DNA of 5,261 bases, from contig JAIRRG010000160.1 of assembly GCA_031256095.1 (NCBI GenBank), positions 1 through 5,261 of the forward strand, in the 5' to 3' direction. The notes under the pieces were generated by a model. That model was given only the letters and a program-made list of their open reading frames with translations. It was not told where the DNA came from and searched no databases. This DNA is from Desulfobulbaceae bacterium (GTDB lineage Bacteria > Desulfobacterota > Desulfobulbia > Desulfobulbales > Desulfocapsaceae). Below are positions 1-5,261 of this stretch, piece after piece; position 1 is the first letter of the stretch, and each line of letters starts with the position of its first letter. A program made the translations under genes and the position numbers.

Positions 1-1
1 T

Positions 2-142
2 GTCACCGTCCGCCGCGCCGGCAAACTGGCCTTATATTCAGTGCGGCCCGGCGTCATACTTGACGCCTTAGAGAAACTGCGTCTGTACATAGAGGAAGAA
101 TACCCCGCCGCTTACCACGAACACAAGAACAACCAGCCATGA
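2..142 (+). CDS. Probable ArsR-family winged-helix transcriptional regulator, C-terminal part (5' end outside window)
   Basis: An open frame enters from the left edge and runs 46 codons to the TGA at 140-142. The visible residues begin VTVRRAGKLALYSV, followed by a helix (about ILDALEKLRLYIEEE) and a polar tail ending HKNNQP. The pattern V-x-V-R-R-x-G-K-x(3)-Y-S-V followed by an amphipathic helix is typical of the beta-wing and last helix of ArsR/SmtB-type repressors, which bind DNA as dimers. The recognition helix and any ligand or metal site lie outside the window, so the effector cannot be judged. The stop overlaps the ATG of the next gene by four bases (ATGA), which indicates one transcript and translational coupling. 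Other winged-helix families remain possible; the assignment rests only on this tail. Confidence 0.55.
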   Translation, partial: VTVRRAGKLALYSVRPGVILDALEKLRLYIEEEYPAAYHEHKNNQP

Positions 143-3100
143 ACACAAACGATCAACCGAGCCTTTCCGAAAGCCGTTCCGTGCGCCGGGGACGCCTAAC
201 AAGTATGGGCGTCGCCTATGCCATGGGCACCTTCAACGATAACTTTTTCAAGCAGGCGGTGATATTTCTCGCCGCCAGCGTCCAGCTCGAATGGATTCAG
301 GGCGTGGCCGCCGCCCTTTTCGCCCTGCCCTTCGTCCTCCTTTCCGCCTGGGGCGGATGGTGTGCCGATACTTTTCCGAAAAAGCGGGTAGTCGTCTGGG
401 CCAAGTATATGGAACTCGCCGCCATGCTCATCGGAGCTTTGGCCATCTGCGCCACAGGCTTTATAACCCACTGGTGGGGCATGATGGCCGTGGTCTTTCT
501 CATGGGTCTGCAATCGACCTTTTTCACCCCGGCCCTGACCGGGGCGATTCCCGAAAATTTTTCCGCCAACGAAGTGCCCAAAGTGAATGCCGTGCTCAAG
601 CTGGCCACCACAGCCAGTATTCTCTTGGGTATTGCCATGGCCGGAGTGGTACTTGAACTGCCGGTGCCGCCATTCATGCGGCCTCTGCTGCAACAGGAGC
701 ACCTCGCCTTTGGCCGGCTGGCCATAGGTATCGCCTCGCTACTGGTTGCCGTGATCGGCATTTTGGCCGCCTATGGCATACGCAAAAGCCCGAAAAAAGA
801 ACAACCAAAGCTCCCCTTCCCCTGGCTCGGGCCCGTCGATTCATGCCGTCACGCGCTGGAATACTGGCGTGGCGACAGGCCGCTCTTTCTTGCTATTGTC
901 AGTGAAGCCTTTTTCTACTGCATCTCGGCCTTTGTCCTCCTCTCCATTGCCGACCTCGGCGTGCACATCGGTTTTTCCCTCACTATCACCAGTTTGCTTT
1001 CCGTGGCTCTCGCCATCGGCATCTGCATCGGCGCCGTGCTGGCCGGGCGCTATGAGGCGAGCGTGTGGCGGCGTTTCATGCTCCCCGCCGGGATGGGTAT
1101 GGCTTGCGGCCTGATCGTGGCCGCCTTGGCGCCACTGATGCCTTCCGGCCTGCGTTTATACTGGCTTCTTGTCGTCTTTACCTTTACCGGCATTTCCGGC
1201 GGCTACTACCTCATCCCCCTGACCAGCTTTATCCAGATACGCCCCCCGACAGGGGAAAAGGGCAAGGTACTCGGCACCGCCAACTTCGCTGCTTTTTCCG
1301 GCATCCTCCTCTCCGGCCTGGTCTTCGCCCCGCTCGGCTTCCTGCATCCAGCCCTGCACTTGGCTGGCGCCGGTTTTGCCATCCTTGCCTTTCTGGCTTG
1401 GGTCTGGTGGCGGCTGCGTTCCCTATCAGAAAAAAAACTCTCCGATACCAGAGGTAACATAGTCGGCATTTTTCTACGCATGTGCGTCAGGCTACGCTAT
1501 AAGGTGACAACGCTCGGCCTCGAAAGCATTGCCGCGCCGGACAAGGATAGCCCCATTCTTTTTCTGCCCAATCACCCGGCCCTGATGGATCCGGTCATCC
1601 TCTATTCGCAGCTTGCCGGTATCCGGCCCCGCCCTCTCGCCGACGAACACCAGTTGGGTGGATTCTTCGGCAGCCTTGTGGCCAAGCTCATCGGCGCCGT
1701 TCGCATCCCGGACCCGCGCAAGGATGGCGCCAAAGCCCGGCAGGGCGTGGAAGCGGGTATGAACAGCATCACCGAAACCTTGCGCCATGGCCACTCGGTG
1801 CTGTTCTATCCCTCGGGCCGCATCTACCGTGGAAAAAAAGAAAGTGTAGGCGGCAATTCCGGCACGGCGGCCCTACTCAGCAGCCTACCAGAGGTACGTG
1901 TGGTGCTGGTGCGCACCACTGGACTGTGGGGCAGTGCCTTCGGTTACGCGGCCACGGGCAAGTCCCCTTCCCTGGTCAGAGAACTTGGGCGCGGCATCGC
2001 CACGGTGTTCGCCAACCTGGTTTTCTTTACCCCACGCCGGCAAGTGACGGTTGAATTCATTGAGCCCACAAATATCCCGCGAGACGGCGACAAGCACAGC
2101 CTCAACCCCTGGCTCGAGGCCTTCTATAATGAGGCCGAACGTCCGGCCATGGCCGTGCCCCGTTTTTTCTGGCAGGGGAAAACACCTTATCCGATTCAGT
2201 CATTTTCCGAAGGCAGCGCGGCAGACACCGATATTGCCGTTTCCGCCACCGTGCGCCAAGCCGTCTATGCCGCCCTACGTCAAACCGCCAATCTGCCGCC
2301 GGATCATCCAATCAAGGACGAGATGGATCTCGCCGCCGATCTCGGCCTGGACAGCCTCGATTTAATGGAACTCAGCCTCAGTCTCGAAGCGGTGCAGGGC
2401 ATTCCTGTCGCCAGTCTTGAATCCCTGATAACCGTCAACGATTGCCTGCTCGCCGCTTGCGGCAAACTCGGCGGTGAGGAGCAGCAAGGCGGCGTGCCAG
2501 AAGGCTGGTTCAGTCCACCATCCGGCGAAGACCTCATTTTTCCCGCCGGGGCAGCCACCATCCCCGATGCCTTTCTCGCCCTGGTCCGGGAAGCGCCTGG
2601 CCAGCCACTTTGCGCCGAACGGGCCTCGTTGCGCACGCGGCGCGCCATCCTTACAGGGGCCCTTGCCCTCTCAGGGCCGCTCCGCACGCTGCCGGGGACA
2701 CATATCGGCATCATGCTCCCCGCCGTTCCGGCGGTGACCGCCGTGTGGCTGGCCACCCTGCTGGCGGGCAAGACGCCAGTGTTCCTCAACTGGACCGTGG
2801 GGGAAAGCAACATGCGCCATTGCCTGACGCTGGCCGGGGTCCGTCATGTGCTCACCGCTTCCACCCTGCTTGCCCGACTGGAACGCCAGGGCTTCACCCC
2901 GGGAAACATTCCAGTGGATTGGCTCCCCTTGGAAAAACTGGCCAAATCCCTGAGTCTAATCGACAAGATCAGCGCCGCACTGAAGGCCCGCTTTCTCCGC
3001 TCCTTTGCTGGCTACCCGATTCCGCAAACGGCAGCGGTACTCTTCACCTCCGGTTCCGAAGCCCTGCCCAAGGCCGTGCCCCTCACCCACACCAACCTCA

Positions 3101-4101
3101 TGATCAACGCCAGGGAGGCGATCGAGGCTCTGCAAGTGAACAGCGACAACACGGTACTGGCCATGCTGCCGCCTTTCCATTCTTTCGGGCTTTTGATCAA
3201 TATTGTGCTGCCGCTTAGCTGCGGCCTACGGGCGGCCTATTACCCCAACCCGACGGAATCCGGGCCGCTCATCGCCATGGTGCGGGATTTCAGGCTGTCA
3301 CTTTTGGCCGCCCCTCCGACTTTTCTCGATGCCATGCTTGAACGGGCGCGCGGCAGTCAAGACCTCGCCTCCCTGCGTTTCACCTTCGTCGGCGCGGAAA
3401 AGTGCCCGGATAATGTCTATCAAGCCTTTGCCCGCCTATGCCCGGAGGCGTCCTTGTGCGAAGGGTATGGCATCACCGAATGCTCTCCCGTAGTCTCGGT
3501 CAACCGCCCGGAAAGCGTCGTTGCCGGCAGTATCGGCCACGCCCTGGCTTCCGTGGAAACCGCCGTCGTGCGCGAGGAAGAGGGCCGCATCCTTGGCCGC
3601 GTCGAAACCGGCGAAACTGGCATGTTGCTTGTGCGCGGCCCCAGTATCTTCGGCGGCTATCTTGGCAACTCCCCGTCTCCTTTCGTCGACTTTGACCACC
3701 AGACTTGGTACCGCACCGGCGACCTGGTCAGCCGGGATGCCAGCGGGCGCTTCTTTTTCCGCGGCCGCCTCAAACGATTTGTCAAAATCGGCGGCGAGAT
3801 GATTTCCCTGCCCCAGATCGAAGAAACGCTGCTCTCCGCCTTCGCCAGCCGCCAGGATGCCCCAGCGGAAGGCCCGGCCCTGGCGGTTGAGGCCACCCCT
3901 GAAGAAAACGGCTCGGAAATCGTCCTCTTTACTCCGATGACTCTTAGCGTCCAGGAAGCCAACGCCGCCCTGCGCGCCGCCGGACTATCAGCCATCTATT
4001 GTCTGCGCCGCGTCGAGCGCCTGACGGCAATTCCTTTGCTTGGCAGCGGCAAAACGGATTATCAGAAGCTGAAGAAACTGCTGCGGCGGGATGGAGAATG
4101 A
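139..4101 (+). CDS. aas: Four-module phospholipid repair protein: LplT-like MFS transporter, PlsC acyltransferase, ACP domain, Aas-type acyl-ACP synthetase
   Basis: Predicted inner-membrane protein that imports lysophospholipids and reacylates them with activated fatty acids. Residues about 20-425 form an LplT-like MFS domain: roughly 12 hydrophobic segments, FNDNFFKQA at the first one, and loop GGWCADTFPKKR. Residues about 445-665 form a PlsC/LPLAT domain with NHPALMD (His479, Asp484) and YPSGR (557-561), where Ser559 replaces the usual Glu. Residues about 705-777 form an ACP with LGLDSLDLMEL; Ser739 is the predicted phosphopantetheine site. Residues about 795-1315 form the AMP-binding ligase: FTSGSEALPKAV (969-980), PPFHSFGL (1011-1018), YGITE (1110-1114), YRTGD (1191-1195), KRFVKIGGEM (1212-1221) and catalytic Lys1305 in GSGKTDY. 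The ligase resembles E. coli Aas throughout. E. coli has LplT and Aas as separate proteins and Aas lacks an ACP domain. Start 139 overlaps the upstream stop and leaves a short cytoplasmic tail before TM1. No strong Shine-Dalgarno is visible, consistent with coupling; Met23 is a less likely alternative. Confidence 0.93.
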   Translation: MNTNDQPSLSESRSVRRGRLTSMGVAYAMGTFNDNFFKQAVIFLAASVQLEWIQGVAAALFALPFVLLSAWGGWCADTFPKKRVVVWAKYMELAAMLIGALAICATGFITHWWGMMAVVFLMGLQSTFFTPALTGAIPENFSANEVPKVNAVLKLATTASILLGIAMAGVVLELPVPPFMRPLLQQEHLAFGRLAIGIASLLVAVIGILAAYGIRKSPKKEQPKLPFPWLGPVDSCRHALEYWRGDRPLFLAIVSEAFFYCISAFVLLSIADLGVHIGFSLTITSLLSVALAIGICIGAVLAGRYEASVWRRFMLPAGMGMACGLIVAALAPLMPSGLRLYWLLVVFTFTGISGGYYLIPLTSFIQIRPPTGEKGKVLGTANFAAFSGILLSGLVFAPLGFLHPALHLAGAGFAILAFLAWVWWRLRSLSEKKLSDTRGNIVGIFLRMCVRLRYKVTTLGLESIAAPDKDSPILFLPNHPALMDPVILYSQLAGIRPRPLADEHQLGGFFGSLVAKLIGAVRIPDPRKDGAKARQGVEAGMNSITETLRHGHSVLFYPSGRIYRGKKESVGGNSGTAALLSSLPEVRVVLVRTTGLWGSAFGYAATGKSPSLVRELGRGIATVFANLVFFTPRRQVTVEFIEPTNIPRDGDKHSLNPWLEAFYNEAERPAMAVPRFFWQGKTPYPIQSFSEGSAADTDIAVSATVRQAVYAALRQTANLPPDHPIKDEMDLAADLGLDSLDLMELSLSLEAVQGIPVASLESLITVNDCLLAACGKLGGEEQQGGVPEGWFSPPSGEDLIFPAGAATIPDAFLALVREAPGQPLCAERASLRTRRAILTGALALSGPLRTLPGTHIGIMLPAVPAVTAVWLATLLAGKTPVFLNWTVGESNMRHCLTLAGVRHVLTASTLLARLERQGFTPGNIPVDWLPLEKLAKSLSLIDKISAALKARFLRSFAGYPIPQTAAVLFTSGSEALPKAVPLTHTNLMINAREAIEALQVNSDNTVLAMLPPFHSFGLLINIVLPLSCGLRAAYYPNPTESGPLIAMVRDFRLSLLAAPPTFLDAMLERARGSQDLASLRFTFVGAEKCPDNVYQAFARLCPEASLCEGYGITECSPVVSVNRPESVVAGSIGHALASVETAVVREEEGRILGRVETGETGMLLVRGPSIFGGYLGNSPSPFVDFDHQTWYRTGDLVSRDASGRFFFRGRLKRFVKIGGEMISLPQIEETLLSAFASRQDAPAEGPALAVEATPEENGSEIVLFTPMTLSVQEANAALRAAGLSAIYCLRRVERLTAIPLLGSGKTDYQKLKKLLRRDGE

Positions 4102-4103
4102 CG

Positions 4104-4262
4104 ATGTTTTTCCCAACGGTCCAAAAGCTCATAGCTTTTATCGTGTCCATGGGCGTCCGCCAGGCGATGCTTATTGATTTCCGAGCAGATCGACATGGGC
4201 GCGACTGGACCACAGCTTTTCTAAACCGGGTGATGTTGGGAATATTCAGGACTAATACATGA
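4104..4262 (+). CDS. Doubtful small ORF, 52 residues, no recognised family
   Basis: ATG at 4104 follows GGAG (4093-4096) at a 7-base spacing, a good Shine-Dalgarno arrangement placed over the end of the synthetase gene. An in-frame ATG at 4098 also overlaps the synthetase stop (ATGA). The frame runs to TGA at 4260-4262. The product starts MFFPTVQKLIAFIVSMGV, has one short moderately hydrophobic stretch, then a charged section (FRADRHGRDW). I recognise no domain. Base composition is less GC-biased than in the flanking genes, and a hairpin (4123-4139) lies inside it. It may be a coupled small protein, a decayed gene fragment, or chance. Confidence 0.27.
   Translation: MFFPTVQKLIAFIVSMGVRQAMLIDFRADRHGRDWTTAFLNRVMLGIFRTNT
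4123..4139 (+). terminator. Weak AT-rich hairpin just downstream of the synthetase stop
   Basis: AAAAGCT, loop CAT, AGCTTTT form a perfect 7-bp inverted repeat starting 22 bases after the stop codon at 4101. The A-tract, stem and T-tract arrangement resembles a small bidirectional intrinsic terminator. The stem has only two G-C pairs and the T-run is four bases and part of the stem, so it would be weak. It could be chance or a 3'-end processing structure. It also lies inside the doubtful small ORF at 4104-4262. Confidence 0.22.
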
Positions 4263-4267
4263 TGTTA

Positions 4268-4296
4268 TTCAATTTATAAATCAAAACTTATATAAT
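4268..4296 (+). promoter_or_regulatory. Candidate sigma-70 promoter upstream of rsmE (distal)
   Basis: A perfect -10 box TATAAT (4291-4296) lies 17 bases after a poor -35 match, TTCAAT (4268-4273, three of six positions). A transcript from here would carry the whole palindromic repeat as its leader. The surrounding DNA is so AT-rich that a chance TATAAT is quite possible. Confidence 0.3.
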
Positions 4297-4303
4297 ACTC
4301 CCT

Positions 4304-4386
4304 GTCGTTGCGAGGAACGGAGTGACGGAGCAATCCATTTTTTCAATTTTTATTAATATAGATTGCTTCGCTTCGTTCGCAATGAC
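4304..4386. repeat. Imperfect palindromic interspersed repeat of the TTGCGAGG...GCAATC type
   Basis: The left arm (4304-4335) and right arm (4361-4386) are inverted copies. The outer stem GTCGTTGCG pairs with CGCAATGAC with one G-T mismatch (a G-U pair in RNA). The inner stem GCAATC pairs perfectly with GATTGC. Between them, 17 bases on the left (AGGAACGGAGTGACGGA) face 11 on the right (TTCGCTTCGTT), so the arms differ by 6 bases. The loop (4336-4360) is almost pure A/T. The wording resembles a repeat I recall as scattered through intergenic DNA of many unrelated bacteria; that is memory, not a search. It has no ORF and no T-run after the right arm, so a classic terminator role is unlikely. 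Confidence 0.8.
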
Positions 4387-4397
4387 GCAGAAAATTA

Positions 4398-4426
4398 TTC
4401 AATTTTTAATTTATAAATTGTATTAC
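4398..4426 (+). promoter_or_regulatory. Candidate sigma-70 promoter upstream of rsmE (proximal)
   Basis: TTCAAT (4398-4403, three of six -35 positions) and TATTAC (4421-4426, four of six -10 positions) are 17 bases apart, just downstream of the palindrome. Transcription would start close to the ribosome binding region and give a very short leader. Both boxes are weak. Confidence 0.2.
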
Positions 4427-4429
4427 TGC

Positions 4430-4441
4430 AAGGAGCGGGAG
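4430..4441 (+). promoter_or_regulatory. Shine-Dalgarno region of rsmE
   Basis: Two purine-rich candidates precede the ATG at 4449: AAGGAG (4430-4435), a strong match but 13 bases away, and GGGAG (4437-4441), weaker but 7 bases away. A GTG at 4441 is out of frame and meets a stop after three codons, so 4449 is the start. Confidence 0.65.
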
Positions 4442-4448
4442 TGAAACG

Positions 4449-5192
4449 ATGAATATCCTTCTCGCCGAAGCTGCGGAAGTGGTGGGCGACATGCTCGAAG
4501 TCACTGGCAATCGCGCCAACCATATTGTCAAAGTGCTGCGGGCGTGTCAGGGCGACCAACTGCGTTGCGGCATTACTAATGGCGTCATGGGTCACGGCGA
4601 GATCATTGCCTTAAACGAAAAGCATCCGCGCCGCGCCCTTATCCGCCTGACATTAAATACACCGCCACCGCCCGTGCCGCCCATCGACCTGGTGGTAGCT
4701 CTGGCTCGGCCAATCATGATGCGCCGCCTGTGTAGCCAACTGACTTCCCTGGGCATTGGCGCACTGCATGTCATCGACGCGGCTCGCGTGGAAAAAAGTT
4801 TTTGGCAATCGTCCTTCATCAAGGAAAAGCAGTATCTTGAACACCTGCGTCGCGGCCTGGAACAGGCCGTGGATACGCGGATACCGGACTTAATCTGCCA
4901 CTCGTCCTTTTCCCGCTTTGTCAGCAACACCCTGCCTCGGCTGGCGCCTCATTACCAGACGATGATTTTGGCCCACCCAGGAGGAAGCGATTCTTCGCTG
5001 GCCGCCCTGCTTCAGCCCGGCAGCCGTTATCTGCTCTTTGTCGGCCCGGAAGGCGGCTGGTTTGACGCGGAAATCGCGGCCCTGACCGGCCAGGGTTGTC
5101 GCCTGGTTTCGCTCGGCGACCGCATCCTGCGTGTCGATACGGCGGCCATCGCCCTGCATGCCAGGGTCAGCCAACTGCTGTCAAGCGGGTAA
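4449..5192 (+). CDS. rsmE: 16S rRNA (uracil-1498-N3)-methyltransferase RsmE
   Basis: SPOUT-class methyltransferase that uses S-adenosylmethionine to methylate N3 of U1498 in helix 44 of 16S rRNA, acting in the cytoplasm on the small subunit. The 247 residues match the usual family length. The N-terminal part (about 1-70) is the PUA-like RNA-binding domain with HIVKVLR (25-31). The catalytic domain has the knot motifs GPEGGW (199-204) and SLGDRILRVDTAA (221-233). Its middle section (ARPIMMRRLCSQLTSLGIG, then RVEKSFWQS and LEQAVDTRIPDL) follows the RsmE branch with 'RPKMLRR...RVEKSYWQ' wording rather than the 'KGDRMDWIIQKATELGV' wording of most family members; this comparison is from memory. 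All key motifs are present and no frame disruption is seen. It lies 347 bases from the upstream gene, behind an interspersed repeat, so it is probably transcribed separately. Confidence 0.94.
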   Translation: MNILLAEAAEVVGDMLEVTGNRANHIVKVLRACQGDQLRCGITNGVMGHGEIIALNEKHPRRALIRLTLNTPPPPVPPIDLVVALARPIMMRRLCSQLTSLGIGALHVIDAARVEKSFWQSSFIKEKQYLEHLRRGLEQAVDTRIPDLICHSSFSRFVSNTLPRLAPHYQTMILAHPGGSDSSLAALLQPGSRYLLFVGPEGGWFDAEIAALTGQGCRLVSLGDRILRVDTAAIALHARVSQLLSSG

Positions 5193-5261
5193 ACATCGGC
5201 ATTAGCAAAAGTATCGGCAAGCTGTAGCAAGAAAGAAAGACGATTTCTTCCCCTTTTGTTC

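Larger units (their letters stand above)
4265..4405. repeat. 11-bp direct repeat TTATTCAATTT flanking the palindromic element
   Basis: Identical TTATTCAATTT copies lie at 4265-4275 and 4395-4405, exactly 130 bases apart, on either side of the palindrome at 4304-4386. A related TTCAATTTTTA sits at 4342-4352 in the hairpin loop and again at 4398-4408. AATTTATAAAT also appears on both sides (4271-4281 and 4408-4418). The copies could mark a mobile-element insertion or simply reflect low-complexity AT-rich DNA; the extra copy in the loop favours caution. Confidence 0.5.

Noticed and set aside
297..761. Long minus-strand open frames opposite the MFS domain
   Set aside because: Antisense shadows of a GC-rich gene: compositions are biased to Gly, Ala, Arg and Pro, no domains are recognisable, and the plus-strand frame is clearly the real gene.
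2610..3218. A 202-codon plus-strand frame inside the ligase region
   Set aside because: It overlaps the strongly conserved AMP-binding motifs in another frame, and its His/Arg/Pro-rich product looks like out-of-frame translation.
4304..4386. Palindrome read as a rho-independent terminator or a riboswitch for rsmE
   Set aside because: The 25-base A/T loop and lack of a U-tract after the right arm do not fit a terminator, and no riboswitch core is recognisable; the interspersed-repeat reading fits better.
4301..4440. CRISPR array or tRNA gene in the AT-rich intergenic stretch
   Set aside because: There are no regularly spaced repeats with unique spacers, and no cloverleaf or T-loop sequence is present.
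5196..5230. Short direct repeats ATCGGCA (5196 and 5213) and TAGCAA (5203 and 5225) downstream of rsmE
   Set aside because: Only 6-7 bases each with irregular spacing; expected by chance, and no larger structure is visible.
5233..5260. Possible terminator after rsmE: AAGAAA / TTTCTT hairpin (loop GACGA) followed by a T-rich tail
   Set aside because: The stem has only one G-C pair, a run of four C follows it, and the T-tract is interrupted; too weak to call.

Overview
The window holds three genes on the + strand: the 3' end of a probable ArsR-type regulator, a very large phospholipid-repair fusion protein, and rsmE. About 0.35 kb of mostly non-coding DNA before rsmE carries an interspersed palindromic repeat. 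Coding DNA is GC-rich and the intergenic stretch is strongly AT-rich. Gene content and protein style suggest a Gram-negative bacterium, Proteobacteria or Desulfobacterota; a Desulfovibrio-like host is my guess, and nothing here proves it.

Positions 2-142 encode the last 46 residues of a protein whose end resembles the wing and final helix of an ArsR-family winged-helix regulator. Its stop overlaps the start of the next gene (ATGA), so the two are probably co-transcribed. Positions 139-4101 encode a 1320-residue protein with four modules in order: an LplT-like MFS lysophospholipid transporter, a PlsC-like acyltransferase, an acyl carrier protein (ACP) domain with a DSL phosphopantetheine site, and an Aas-type AMP-forming acyl-ACP synthetase. 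In E. coli the same pathway uses separate LplT and Aas proteins plus cellular ACP. Here flipping, fatty-acid activation, carriage and reacylation appear to be joined in one polypeptide. This is the most interesting object in the window.

The gap at 4102-4448 contains a weak AT-rich hairpin, a doubtful 52-codon ORF, and a 'TTGCGAGG...GCAATC' type imperfect palindrome (4304-4386) set in AT-rich flanks with short direct repeats. Two weak promoter candidates and a Shine-Dalgarno region precede rsmE.

Positions 4449-5192 encode RsmE, the 16S rRNA m3U1498 methyltransferase, complete and apparently intact. The last 69 bases (5193-5261) contain no gene I can support. rsmE has no obvious functional link to the lipid-repair gene and is probably expressed separately.
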